Assembly (NCBI RefSeq): GCF_913060805.1
Contig: NZ_CAJXTC010000002.1
Span: 179,208-243,207 of the forward strand
Source of the DNA: an uncultured Draconibacterium sp.
GTDB lineage: Bacteria; Bacteroidota; Bacteroidia; Bacteroidales; Prolixibacteraceae
Length of the DNA stretch: 64,000 bases
Direction: 5' to 3'
Both the position numbers and the translations under genes were made by a program. Shown here in pieces: positions 1-8,798 of the stretch. The notes under the pieces are model-generated. The model saw only the letters and a program-made list of their open reading frames with translations. It was not told the origin of the DNA and did not search any database. Every line of letters starts with the position of its first letter. The stretch's first letter is position 1.

Positions 1-1267
1 TATCGATATCAGTACGGTCGGGAAAAGCCGGATAAATTGATTTAATAAAACTTTGCTGAATTTCGGAAGCCTGATTCATATCTTCCTGGCGTTGCAGCTT
101 TTTCTTTTGCTCGTCGGATTGAGTTTGCAGGTATTTTTCGTACCACGATTTCATGTAATTCAAACTCTCCGCTACCTGAGTAACTTCGTTATCCGGAATA
201 TCTTTATACGGCCCGGTTAAATTACTAAAACGCTTTAACTGCTTGGTAACCAGACTCAGTGGTTTAATCTGACGGTTGATAATGTAAGTAACCGTTAAAT
301 AAATGATCAGAATTCCCAGAACCGAGAAGAACAACATCTGAAGTACCGGCAAGTACAAAGGTTCGAACAATTCTTTGTAAGGTAAAACCGAAACCAAAAC
401 CCAACCATTTTGCTGAATAGGAACATAATAAACCAAGGCCTTTTCGAAATCAAATAATTCGGGATAGGCTATTAATGTTCCAGGTTTTGTGTCTGAAAGT
501 ACCTGGTCGTTTCTAGTTTTAATATCTTCGCGCAGAACTTTTTCATTTATATCGTAAATACTGCGGTTAAGTATCCATTCGGTAACAGGATGTGTAATAT
601 AAATGCCATCTTGCGACATCAGAAAAGCAAACCCTCCTTTTCCTATTTTTAAACTGTTCACCTGCTTATTCAGCTCATTTATTGACATTTCGCAAATTAC
701 TTCGCCAACACGTTTTTCTAGTCCTGATGAGTTTTTTAAAATTATTGGAGCACAATAGGCAGCAACAACCGTATTGTTTCGGTCGCATAAATAGGGTTCC
801 GACCAACCTTCGACTTTCTGTTTCATCAGTTTCTGAAACTGAACCTGCTCATTCGCGCACGAAGAAATATTGCCACTCCCCCGTTGTATTACTGTCGAAT
901 CACCGTCTCTGTATGTGAAATAGCTCCAATACGGCAAGTCGGTAACTGTTGAATCAATCTTTACATAAATGGCATTGATAAATGGATATTTATTAACGAG
1001 ACTTTGAATGAATAAATCAGCATGATCTTGTTGTCCGTAAAAAATAACCTGGTCGGCAATATTTCCGGTAACCTCCGAAGTAGTAACAATGTAACGCTGT
1101 ACCTGACTTGTTACATGCGTACTTTGCGACATCGCCTTATTCTTTACACTCTCTTTTATAAGTGTTTGATTGAAAAGAAAAAATATACCAATAAAAGCAA
1201 TAAATACCCCTATTACTGCCAGGGAGATATAAACACTCAATCGATATGCAATTGATTTATTTAACAT
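1..1267 (-). CDS. Cache-HAMP sensor, SpoIIE/RsbU-type serine phosphatase (5' part only)
   Basis: The frame is open from the ATG at 1267 to the left edge of the window, giving 422 residues with no stop; the C-terminus lies outside. A first membrane helix lies at about residues 8-28. A ~270-residue extracytoplasmic domain of dCache type follows, with the typical late motif GKGGFAFLMSQDGIYITHP. A second membrane helix lies at about 305-330, then a HAMP-like segment. The visible end, EIQQSFIKSIYPAFPDR, matches the linker-to-phosphatase entry of RsbU/SpoIIE PP2C phosphatases that follow Cache-HAMP modules. The likely role is a membrane receptor that controls an anti-sigma-antagonist pathway by dephosphorylation. 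The domain order is visible; the phosphatase assignment rests on the short terminal motif, so a histidine kinase is a less likely alternative. Confidence 0.75.
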   Translation of the reverse strand, partial: MLNKSIAYRLSVYISLAVIGVFIAFIGIFFLFNQTLIKESVKNKAMSQSTHVTSQVQRYIVTTSEVTGNIADQVIFYGQQDHADLFIQSLVNKYPFINAIYVKIDSTVTDLPYWSYFTYRDGDSTVIQRGSGNISSCANEQVQFQKLMKQKVEGWSEPYLCDRNNTVVAAYCAPIILKNSSGLEKRVGEVICEMSINELNKQVNSLKIGKGGFAFLMSQDGIYITHPVTEWILNRSIYDINEKVLREDIKTRNDQVLSDTKPGTLIAYPELFDFEKALVYYVPIQQNGWVLVSVLPYKELFEPLYLPVLQMLFFSVLGILIIYLTVTYIINRQIKPLSLVTKQLKRFSNLTGPYKDIPDNEVTQVAESLNYMKSWYEKYLQTQSDEQKKKLQRQEDMNQASEIQQSFIKSIYPAFPDRTDID

Positions 1268-1318
1268 TATTCTTTTACTGTTCCCGATTAAAACAATTTA
1301 CGGATTATTTTTTAGATG

Positions 1319-2188
1319 TCAGGCATTATGATCAAAATTTAACCATTTCCGCGTTCCCTCAAAACTGCAGGTAAACGAAGCCAATAAAGCTGCTTCTTTT
1401 ATAGCTCTTTCGAAATCAGCACTTTCAAGAAAATAGTAGCAAAAAGCACCATGAAGAAAATCTCCCGCGCCAAGTGTGTCTTTTACCTTCACTTTTGGAA
1501 CTGTAACTCTCCCCTTTTTCTCGTTCGATACATATTCAATTGCAGATCCTCCGTTTGAAACGGCCACCGATTTTACGTTTTTTGCTGCCATAAAATCAAA
1601 TAATTCTTCACTGTTTTTACAACCGGGTGGCATAAAGTCGGCTGAGCATATGGCAATATCAATATAGTCTAAAAGCTCGTTAAACTGCGGTTTCCAGCTG
1701 CCACAATCAGAAACTACAGGTATTCCTCGCTCCTTACAAATTCGCACACATTCAAGACTGAATTCCGGGTAAAAACCATCAATAAGCAAAACCTGTGGCT
1801 CTACCAGATCTATCAGTTTTTGCGGCGAAATTGTACTTTTAACTACGGTAGGATTATGTGTAACAATGGTTCTGTCGCCATTTTTTGATGTTAATACAGT
1901 AGCCAAAATTGTTTCGAAATCCTGACCATAAGCCAGATCAAAATGATCGACCCCAACACTGTTCAAATCCTGATCGATAAATGAGGAAAAAGCATTGAGA
2001 CCAGCCGGACTGGCCAACGTTGCCGTTTTATTCAGATAGGCAAATGCAACAGCAGCATTAGTTGCCGGTCCGCCAACTAAAATATCCGGAATGTCGGTTT
2101 TAATTTTGGTGTTGGCAACCGGAATCTCATCTATAAAATACTGAATATCAATTGTAGTGAGTCCTACAAATATGGCCCTGTGTTTCAT
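1319..2188 (-). CDS. PfkB-family carbohydrate kinase
   Basis: The 289-residue protein has the ribokinase/PfkB fold signatures: an N-terminal GGPATNAAVAFAYL motif that binds the sugar, and the C-terminal DTLGAGDFLHGAF motif with the catalytic Asp and anion hole. It should phosphorylate a sugar or nucleoside-like substrate with ATP in the cytoplasm; the substrate cannot be read from sequence. Length is at the short end of the family. It lies 64 nt downstream of fabG on the same strand but behind a clear terminator hairpin, so it is probably transcribed separately or by read-through. Confidence 0.85.
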   Translation of the reverse strand: MKHRAIFVGLTTIDIQYFIDEIPVANTKIKTDIPDILVGGPATNAAVAFAYLNKTATLASPAGLNAFSSFIDQDLNSVGVDHFDLAYGQDFETILATVLTSKNGDRTIVTHNPTVVKSTISPQKLIDLVEPQVLLIDGFYPEFSLECVRICKERGIPVVSDCGSWKPQFNELLDYIDIAICSADFMPPGCKNSEELFDFMAAKNVKSVAVSNGGSAIEYVSNEKKGRVTVPKVKVKDTLGAGDFLHGAFCYYFLESADFERAIKEAALLASFTCSFEGTRKWLNFDHNA

Positions 2189-2204
2189 CTAACACAAAGA
2201 AACA

Positions 2205-2232
2205 AAAAAAGCTGCCCTTTCAGACAGCTTTC
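2205..2232 (-). terminator. Rho-independent terminator after fabG
   Basis: The stem AAAGCTG/CAGCTTT (2208-2214 with 2225-2231) is followed on the minus strand by a run of T. It lies 20 nt downstream of the fabG stop and just upstream of the PfkB kinase start. Confidence 0.75.
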
Positions 2233-2252
2233 CTTGTATTTTATAACGTTTT

Positions 2253-2999
2253 TTAAGTATTCATTGCTCCACAAACAGTAATAACCTGTCCGCTTACATA
2301 CGATGAAAGATCAGAAGCAAGGAATGTTGCAACACCTGCTACTTCTTCCGGAGTTCCACCTCTTTTTAATGGAATTGAAGCTTCCCATGCTTTACGTGCA
2401 TCTTCCGGAATTTTACCGGTCATTTCAGTAATAATAAAACCAGGTGCGATGGCATTTGAACGAACACCACGAGAACCCAGTTCGCGTGCTACCGACTTGG
2501 TAAACCCGATAATACCGGCTTTTGATGCCGAGTAGTTCGCCTGACCTGCATTTCCGCTAACTCCAACAACCGAACTCATGTTGATAATTGAACCTGAGCG
2601 TTGTTTTAGCATGGTGCGCTGAGCTGCTTTTGTAAAGTTAAATACCGATTTCAGGTTAACGTTAATAACTGCATCCCACTGGTCTTCAGTCATTCGCATC
2701 AACAAAGTGTCTTTGGTAATACCTGCGTTATTTACCAATACATCGATACGGCCAAATTCTTTAACGATCTCGCTTACAACACGGTCGGTATCTTCAAAAT
2801 TACTTGCATCAGAAGCGTACCCTTTGGCTTTTATACCATAAGTTTTTAATTCCTCTTCCGTGGCTTTCATATTGTCATCTTCAAAAAGATCGGTAAAGGC
2901 AACATCGCACCCTTCCTGTGCATACTTTACAGCAATTGCTTTACCAATACCGCGAGAAGCGCCGGTAATGATCGCTGTTTTTCCTTCAAGTAATTTCAT
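2253..2999 (-). CDS. fabG: 3-oxoacyl-[acyl-carrier-protein] reductase
   Basis: The 248-residue protein is a classical short-chain dehydrogenase. It shows the TGASRGIG NADP(H)-binding motif at residues 13-20, the NNAG motif near 90, and the catalytic Ser plus YSASK near 143-160. The product is FabG of fatty acid elongation, which reduces 3-oxoacyl-ACP to 3-hydroxyacyl-ACP in the cytoplasm. Length and motifs fit FabG closely, but other SDRs share them, so the exact substrate rests on overall similarity. It has its own downstream terminator and a -7-like element about 90 nt upstream, which suggests a monocistronic transcript. Confidence 0.9.
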   Translation of the reverse strand: MKLLEGKTAIITGASRGIGKAIAVKYAQEGCDVAFTDLFEDDNMKATEEELKTYGIKAKGYASDASNFEDTDRVVSEIVKEFGRIDVLVNNAGITKDTLLMRMTEDQWDAVINVNLKSVFNFTKAAQRTMLKQRSGSIINMSSVVGVSGNAGQANYSASKAGIIGFTKSVARELGSRGVRSNAIAPGFIITEMTGKIPEDARKAWEASIPLKRGGTPEEVAGVATFLASDLSSYVSGQVITVCGAMNT

Positions 3000-3090
3000 T
3001 TGTTTATTTTTTAATTAAAGTGGTAACAATTTTAGCCTGTCAAGAAATTGTCGGGCTAAAACCGAAGTTACCCTATTTGTTTTCGTAGCG

Positions 3091-3098
3091 CAAATATA
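3091..3098 (-). promoter_or_regulatory. Candidate -7 element for fabG
   Basis: The minus strand reads TATATTTG, a perfect match to the Bacteroidota TAnnTTTG element. I see no convincing -33 TTTG at the expected distance, so this is only a candidate. Confidence 0.35.
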
Positions 3099-3199
3099 AA
3101 TTTTCTTCAAGTTATACCGAAAATGATCCGCAGATTAATTGTTTTCCAGTCAAAGTATATGCCTCGCGACAATAAACTTCAAACATTTGGTTGAAAAGT

Positions 3200-3937
3200 T
3201 CAAAACAATAATTCGCCCAGCTGATTTAAAACTTCGGCAGCTTTTCCTTTTAAATGAATATCGGTGATTGCTGAAGTAAAAATGGTTTCATCGGGGTTGA
3301 TTTCGATAATTGTAGCTCCGGCTTGTTTAGCAGTTCGTGGCACATACGATGCCGGTGTTACTTCGCCCGTTGAACCAACAATAATACAGACTTCAGCTTT
3401 TTCGGCCGCTGCGAACGAATCAGAATATGCATCGTGCGGAATTCCTTCGCCAAAGAAAATAAAGTCGGGTTTTAGTATTTCATCATCCTTACTACACTTT
3501 GGTGGTATATTCTCGAAATCAATATCCTTTGCGTCATAAACTTGTCCGCATTTTAAACACTTCAGTTTTTTTGAATTGCCATGAAACTCATAAACGGTCT
3601 CACTTCCGGCTTCGTAATGTAAGTTGTCGATATTCTGGGTAACAACAGCGTTTAACAGTTTGTTACTTTCCATTTTTGCCAGCACCCGGTGTGCATCGTT
3701 GGGTTCCGCTTCAGCAAAAAAATCGTAGAATATTTCACGAATATACAACCAGCTGCGTTCAGAGTTATTCAGGAAATACCCCAAATCAAGCACCTGCGGA
3801 TCGTATTTGTTCCAGAGTCCGTGTTCGCCACGAAATGGCGGAATCCCGCTTTCAACCGAAATTCCGGCGCCGGTAAAAGCGATGGTGAATTTTGATTCCT
3901 TAATTATTTTTGCTGATTCTTTTAGAAGCAGTTCCAT
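3200..3937 (-). CDS. Sir2-family NAD-dependent protein deacylase
   Basis: The 245-residue protein carries the sirtuin motifs in order: GAGISVESGIPPFRG for NAD binding near the N-terminus, TQNIDNLH in the centre, the catalytic His in EFHG, the FGEGIP segment, and GSTGEVTPAS. It should remove acyl groups from lysines using NAD in the cytoplasm. The zinc site looks incomplete: CLKC supplies two Cys, and the second pair reads CSKD, so the fourth Cys is replaced by Asp. The Tyr/Arg pair that marks desuccinylases is not obvious after GLWNKY. It stands alone between fabG and the glf pair. Confidence 0.85.
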   Translation of the reverse strand: MELLLKESAKIIKESKFTIAFTGAGISVESGIPPFRGEHGLWNKYDPQVLDLGYFLNNSERSWLYIREIFYDFFAEAEPNDAHRVLAKMESNKLLNAVVTQNIDNLHYEAGSETVYEFHGNSKKLKCLKCGQVYDAKDIDFENIPPKCSKDDEILKPDFIFFGEGIPHDAYSDSFAAAEKAEVCIIVGSTGEVTPASYVPRTAKQAGATIIEINPDETIFTSAITDIHLKGKAAEVLNQLGELLF

Positions 3938-3976
3938 GACTTAATGAATTTCGATAAATATATTCAAATGTCGTCA

Positions 3977-4948
3977 TTAGGCGAAAATTTCTCTAATTTC
4001 TTCTTCAAAAATTTCTTCCTGTTTTTCAATCGCTTTCCGGTACGGCTCAAAATGTTTTATCTTAACATCGTAATCCTCAATGCATTCTTTAATTTTATCG
4101 CCAATTTGTTTTATTTGCTGTTCGTCATCATCAAACTTGTACTCATCATCAATCGGAATATCTACCTGGTTGTTTGCAGCGCCTTGCTTTCCGGTTATCA
4201 CGCAATTATACAAAGCTGCTGCTTCGCGCGGAAAACGGTCTCTTCCGGGATGATTGCCAAAATCAATATAAACTTTAGCTGTTGCAATTTTGTCAGCAAC
4301 CTGTGCCGGCGTTAAATTAACTAGCGGAACCCATTCTATTTCTGGGTAAGCTTCGATAATTCTTTTTGTGAATTTCTTGCCTTTGCGCGGGTTGTAAAGC
4401 ACAATATCGTCTTTCTTTCCGCTTGATATTGTTTTTGATTTTGAAATAAAATCTTCCCGAATATAATCTGTGAGGTATGAGCAGCTGTCAATATTATATT
4501 GCTTTAGATGCAGCTCGGCATATTTCGATTGTACCAGGTGATGGACGATCGTATTATGGTGTTTTGGGTTTTCAATATTGAAAAATTTCTTTACCCCAAA
4601 AGCAGCAAGCACCCGGTTTTTCAGCCGTTTTTTCGACACATAATAGTTGTCTACACTTTGCCACCAAATAATTTTTTGAATGTTTTTGTATTTATATAAT
4701 TCAAATGTACGCGTCTCCGGAACAATGAGAATATTGTTGGCATCATCTTCAATTTCAAATACATAGTCATCGATGTACTTTTTGTAGTTCGGATGAATCG
4801 GATCGTCCATTTTTTTCAAATAAAACATTCGGGCTTTATGACCGGATTGATTTAATTTGGCTACTAACTGGTGAAGAAGCTCCGGACCTCCGGTGGCAGC
4901 CTGTGGTTTACAGGCAATATAAATATTTGAGGAAGGCGTTAAGTCCAT
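3977..4948 (-). CDS. Putative GT-B glycosyltransferase partner of glf
   Basis: I do not recognise a specific family for this 323-residue soluble protein. The N-terminus reads ATGGPELLHQLVAKL, which looks like the glycine-rich first loop of GT-B glycosyltransferases. A later block around YNPRKGKKFT and the acidic segment near DFGNHPGRDRFPREAA resemble nucleotide-sugar binding regions. It starts 26 nt after glf on the same strand, so the two are almost certainly co-transcribed. By context the inferred role is use of UDP-galactofuranose, that is, transfer of galactofuranose to a surface glycan. No membrane segment or signal peptide is visible. Confidence 0.55.
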   Translation of the reverse strand: MDLTPSSNIYIACKPQAATGGPELLHQLVAKLNQSGHKARMFYLKKMDDPIHPNYKKYIDDYVFEIEDDANNILIVPETRTFELYKYKNIQKIIWWQSVDNYYVSKKRLKNRVLAAFGVKKFFNIENPKHHNTIVHHLVQSKYAELHLKQYNIDSCSYLTDYIREDFISKSKTISSGKKDDIVLYNPRKGKKFTKRIIEAYPEIEWVPLVNLTPAQVADKIATAKVYIDFGNHPGRDRFPREAAALYNCVITGKQGAANNQVDIPIDDEYKFDDDEQQIKQIGDKIKECIEDYDVKIKHFEPYRKAIEKQEEIFEEEIREIFA

Positions 4949-4974
4949 AAAAAAATAGTGTTTTTGGGGAGTTA

Positions 4975-6117
4975 TTAGTTTTCTGAGATAATTTGTTCTG
5001 CTTTGTCTAATGCTTTTTCAATAACCTGGTGCATATCATAGTATTTAAACTCTGCTAAACGGCCACCAAAAATTATATTGTCTTTCTCTTGCGATAATTT
5101 TAAATACTTTTCATAGATCGCTTGATTCTTCTCATCATTTAACGGGTAATACGATTCATTGTCTTTCGAGAATTCATGCGGATATTCGCGTGTTATGATA
5201 GTCTTTTTCTGCTGCCCGAATTCAAAATGTTTGTGCTCTAAGATACGTGTATACGGCACTTCTCTATCGGTGTAATTCACAACCGCATTTCCCTGAAAAT
5301 TCTCTGTTTCCAGTATTTCATGCTCAAAATGCAGACTTCGGTATTCTAACTTCCCAAACTGAAAATCAAAATACTCGTCAATTTTTCCTGTAAATACGAT
5401 TTTATCAGCTAATGCCAGCAGATTGGTTTTGTCTTCAAAGAAATTAACGCCTGTTCTAACTTCCACTCCTTCCAACAGTTTTTCCACTAATTTAGTGTAA
5501 CCACCAATCGGAATTCCCTGATATAGATCGTTAAAATAGTTGTTATCAAACGTGAAACGAAAAGGAAGTCGGCGGATGATAAAAGCCGGAATTTGAGAAG
5601 CAGGCCTTCCCCACTGTTTTTCGGTATATCCTTTTATCAGCTTCTCGTAGATGTCTTTACCTCCCAGTACCAGCGCCTGTTCTTCCAGGTTTTTCGGATT
5701 TTGAATGTGTTTGTAAGCTTCGCGTTGTTCTTCAATTTTTTGCCTGGCTTGTTCGGGCGTTGTTACTCCCCATAACTGGTAAAAAGTATTCATGTTAAAA
5801 GGGAGATTGTAAAGCCGGCCTTTATAATTCGCCACCGGAGAATTCGTGTAGCGGTTAAATTCCACGAGGTTGTTTACGTAATCCCAAACCCGTTTATTGC
5901 TGGTATGAAAAATATGTGCACCATACACATGTACATTTATATCCTCTCGTTTTTCGGTGTAAATGTTTCCGGCAACATGTTTTCGTTTGTCTATTACCAG
6001 GCATTTTTTGCCTCTTTTTTTCATTTCGGCGGCAAACACCGATCCAAATAATCCAGCTCCAACAATTAGGAAATCATAAGTGTTTTTAGGCATCATTGTC
6101 TGTATTTGAGGATTCAA
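4975..6117 (-). CDS. glf: UDP-galactopyranose mutase
   Basis: The 380-residue flavoprotein interconverts UDP-galactopyranose and UDP-galactofuranose. It begins with an FAD-binding Rossmann motif (VGAGLFGSVFAAE at about residues 19-31), followed by the GAHIFHT block and the YNLPFNMNTF segment that are characteristic of Glf. The active-site region EKQWGRP is also present. Length matches bacterial Glf (about 370-390). It is the first gene of a two-gene unit with the putative glycosyltransferase and is divergent from mnmE. Confidence 0.95.
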   Translation of the reverse strand: MNPQIQTMMPKNTYDFLIVGAGLFGSVFAAEMKKRGKKCLVIDKRKHVAGNIYTEKREDINVHVYGAHIFHTSNKRVWDYVNNLVEFNRYTNSPVANYKGRLYNLPFNMNTFYQLWGVTTPEQARQKIEEQREAYKHIQNPKNLEEQALVLGGKDIYEKLIKGYTEKQWGRPASQIPAFIIRRLPFRFTFDNNYFNDLYQGIPIGGYTKLVEKLLEGVEVRTGVNFFEDKTNLLALADKIVFTGKIDEYFDFQFGKLEYRSLHFEHEILETENFQGNAVVNYTDREVPYTRILEHKHFEFGQQKKTIITREYPHEFSKDNESYYPLNDEKNQAIYEKYLKLSQEKDNIIFGGRLAEFKYYDMHQVIEKALDKAEQIISEN

Positions 6118-6206
6118 ATGTAATAAATGCGAAAGGAAATGCCTAAATGATTATTCAAAAATTATGATAACATAAATCAACAAAGCCAAAACACTTTAAT
6201 TATCCA

Positions 6207-6214
6207 TATATTTG
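6207..6214 (+). promoter_or_regulatory. Candidate -7 element for mnmE
   Basis: TATATTTG matches the Bacteroidota TAnnTTTG element and lies 24 nt before the mnmE ATG. A matching -33 element is not clear. Confidence 0.45.
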
Positions 6215-6238
6215 TGCCAACATTTTTTAGAATAAATT

Positions 6239-7636
6239 ATGCTCGATCAGTCAACAATATGCGCCATATCAAGCTCTCCGGGAGTTGGAGCCATTGCAGT
6301 AATCCGTCTTTCCGGTAGCGATGCCATTTCCATATGCGATAAGGTTTACGAAAGTCCGAAAGTTGGGAAATCACTTGCCGATCAGGCTGCAAATACTCTT
6401 CATTTTGGAAAAATAGTTTCAGCCAACGAAACCATAGATGAAGTGGTTATTGCGTTGTTTCGTGCGCCACATTCGTTTACCGGCGAAGATATTATCGAAA
6501 TATCCTGTCATGGATCGGTGTATATTCAGCAGCGAATTTTGAATGTTTTGGTTGAAAACGGAGCCCGATTGGCATTGCCTGGCGAATTTACACAACGGGC
6601 ATTTCTGAACGGGAAAATGGATCTTTCGCAGGCAGAAGGTGTGGCGGATGTTATCGCATCGTCCAATGCTGCTGCTCATAAACTGGCCATGAACCAGATG
6701 CGTGGTGGATTCTCGAGAGAAATTAGTGCTTTGCGTGACCAGCTTTTGCATTTTACTGCAATGGTGGAACTAGAGTTGGATTTTAGTGAAGAAGATGTGG
6801 AATTTGCCGACCGGACAGCTTTACACAAACTAACCGAGCAAATTGAAAAGTTGTTACGAAAACTAAAGGATTCGTTTCAATTGGGAAATGCCATTAAAAA
6901 CGGAATTCCTGTGGCTATTGTTGGCGAAACTAATGTGGGGAAATCAACGCTGTTAAATGCGTTATTGAATGAAGACCGCGCAATTGTTTCTGATATTCAT
7001 GGAACTACGCGCGATGTAATTGAAGACGTGGTAAATATTCGCGGAACGGCTTTTCGATTTTTCGATACAGCCGGTATTCGCGAAACTGAAGATCATATTG
7101 AAAACCTGGGGATTGAGCGAAGTTACAGTAAATTAGAACAGGCAACTGTGGTTCTGTTGGTAGTTGATACCAATAATCCCTACCCACTTGTGGAAAGCCG
7201 CATTCAGAAGATCCGCGAACGAATTGCCCCACATCAGACGCTGATTATTGTGGCCAATAAAATCGATTCCGGTTTACGCGACACTATTCAGCAAATTGAG
7301 GTAATGGAACTCACCGACAACGAAAAAGCGGTTTTCATTGCAGCCAAACAAAAGGAAAACCTGGAAGAACTGATCGATTATATGAGCCATTCCATTGATA
7401 TGGAGGAAGCCGAACAACAAGATGTAATTGTTACCAACGCACGTCATTACGAAATATTGAAAAATGCACATGAAGCAATATTACGTGTTTTGAATGGCCT
7501 TGACATGCAAATTACCGGCGACTTCCTTGCGCAGGATATTCGCGAATGTTTGCATTATCTTGCTGAAATTACCGGAGAGGTTGGCACAGAAGAGGTTCTG
7601 GGGCATATTTTTAAGAATTTCTGTATCGGCAAGTAA
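6239..7636 (+). CDS. mnmE: tRNA modification GTPase MnmE
   Basis: The 465-residue protein forms, with MnmG, the 5-carboxymethylaminomethyl modification on U34 of certain tRNAs. The N-terminal tetrahydrofolate-binding domain covers about residues 1-120. The G domain shows GETNVGKST, DIHGTTRD, DTAGIRE and ANKID. The protein ends in the invariant CIGK, whose Cys is required for modification. Length is normal, so the gene is intact. The last codons, reading TTCTGTATCGGCAAGTAA, correspond to the site at which some unrelated genomic islands (for example SGI1) integrate, and a mobilizable element starts directly behind this gene. Confidence 0.97.
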   Translation: MLDQSTICAISSSPGVGAIAVIRLSGSDAISICDKVYESPKVGKSLADQAANTLHFGKIVSANETIDEVVIALFRAPHSFTGEDIIEISCHGSVYIQQRILNVLVENGARLALPGEFTQRAFLNGKMDLSQAEGVADVIASSNAAAHKLAMNQMRGGFSREISALRDQLLHFTAMVELELDFSEEDVEFADRTALHKLTEQIEKLLRKLKDSFQLGNAIKNGIPVAIVGETNVGKSTLLNALLNEDRAIVSDIHGTTRDVIEDVVNIRGTAFRFFDTAGIRETEDHIENLGIERSYSKLEQATVVLLVVDTNNPYPLVESRIQKIRERIAPHQTLIIVANKIDSGLRDTIQQIEVMELTDNEKAVFIAAKQKENLEELIDYMSHSIDMEEAEQQDVIVTNARHYEILKNAHEAILRVLNGLDMQITGDFLAQDIRECLHYLAEITGEVGTEEVLGHIFKNFCIGK

Positions 7637-7890
7637 ATTCATATATTTTTAATCACCAAAACACACAAATACCTATCAATCAAAGTGTTGTTTTTCAGTG
7701 TACTTGGAGGCAATTTCAGCTTTTAGTCAAAATTCCTTAATGTTTTGCTCATTTTTGTACCTCATTTGTATTTTTCTACAAATATTCTTAACTTGAAAAA
7801 TGAAAAATTGCAAAGTAGTGTAGTTTATATGCAGTAATATGTATTGGTTTACGATAGATTACAATAAATGGATACTTTAAGAAGGACGAA
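7637..7890. other. Noncoding left end of the mobile element
   Basis: This 254-nt AT-rich stretch between mnmE and the first element gene has no plausible gene. It should contain the left attachment junction and the promoter for the HTH-integrase pair. I see no perfect TAnnTTTG element in it. Confidence 0.4.
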
Positions 7891-8796
7891 ATGGAAATAA
7901 GCAAACATTGTTTATGGTGCAATAAAGAATTTACAGCACAAAAAACAACTACAAAATACTGTTCTCATAGATGCAATAATCAAGCATATAAAGATCAACA
8001 GAGAAAGGAAAAAATTGAGAAGCAAAAAAATACCAGTTTGATTTCTCGAAGAATACCTTCTTATAATGAGATATGCTCAAAAGACTTCTTGCGAGTGAAT
8101 GAGGTTGGCATATATCTGGGATTGAGCAGACAAACCATTTATAAACTAATTCATTCAGGACAGCTACCTGTATCTAAAATTTCGTCAAGAATCATGCTTG
8201 TAAAACGCACCGACATTGACGATATGATGGAAAAGGCAATGGTAAGAAATATTCCTCCTGAAAAAATAAAACAATTGCCTCCTGAATATTATTCGATTTC
8301 TGAAATTAAAGAAACCTTTAAAGTAAAAGATAGCTGGGTATATAAAATTATTAGGGAAAACAATATTCCTAAAATTGTAAAAAATGGAAGAAGCTATTAT
8401 AACAAGCTTCATATCGATAAATTTTTTAAACGCAAAGGAGACGCAAACCATAAAGAAATAACGGAGTGGATAAGTATTCCCGAAATCTGTACAGAATTCT
8501 CAATTACCACATCAGCAGCTTACACCCTAGTTTCAAGACATCAGATTCCTAAGAAAAAGGAAGGATTATCGGTGCTCTATTCAAAGAAACATATTCTAGT
8601 TGCACGAGGTCTTAGTGAGCAATCATTCATGGAATATTATACTGTCCAGGAGGCAATGCAAAAATTCAACATTAGCCGAGACGGTCTGTATGGCTTGATA
8701 AAGCGAAATAATATCGATAAGATCAAAGAAGGAAAATACATAAAGATTGCAAAAGATGAGTTAGACAGAATTTTTTCACCAACAAACACTGAATAA
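7891..8796 (+). CDS. Zinc-finger protein with four excisionase-like HTH units
   Basis: The 301-residue protein starts with a CxxC...CxxxC cluster (Cys7, 10, 24, 28), probably a small zinc finger. Four similar winged-HTH units follow at about residues 66-115, 133-180, 193-238 and 249-296. Each has the pattern of a helix opening such as LRVNEVGIYLGLSRQTIYKL, a short I-P or L-P turn and a strand that ends in an Asp/His-containing helix, as in the excisionase/MerR-like HTH_17 family. The gene stops 2 nt before the integrase starts, so they form one unit. The inferred role is a DNA-binding directionality factor or regulator of the element that reads several repeated sites. Confidence 0.75.
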   Translation: MEISKHCLWCNKEFTAQKTTTKYCSHRCNNQAYKDQQRKEKIEKQKNTSLISRRIPSYNEICSKDFLRVNEVGIYLGLSRQTIYKLIHSGQLPVSKISSRIMLVKRTDIDDMMEKAMVRNIPPEKIKQLPPEYYSISEIKETFKVKDSWVYKIIRENNIPKIVKNGRSYYNKLHIDKFFKRKGDANHKEITEWISIPEICTEFSITTSAAYTLVSRHQIPKKKEGLSVLYSKKHILVARGLSEQSFMEYYTVQEAMQKFNISRDGLYGLIKRNNIDKIKEGKYIKIAKDELDRIFSPTNTE

Positions 8797-8798
8797 TT

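Noticed and set aside
7619..7636. SGI1-family island
   Set aside because: Only the integration locus is similar. The integrase, relaxase and primase are of the Bacteroidota mobilizable type, not SGI1 genes.
8185..8451. Minus-strand frame inside the multi-HTH gene
   Set aside because: It is a shadow of the plus-strand gene, with low-complexity F/I/N-rich composition and no motif.
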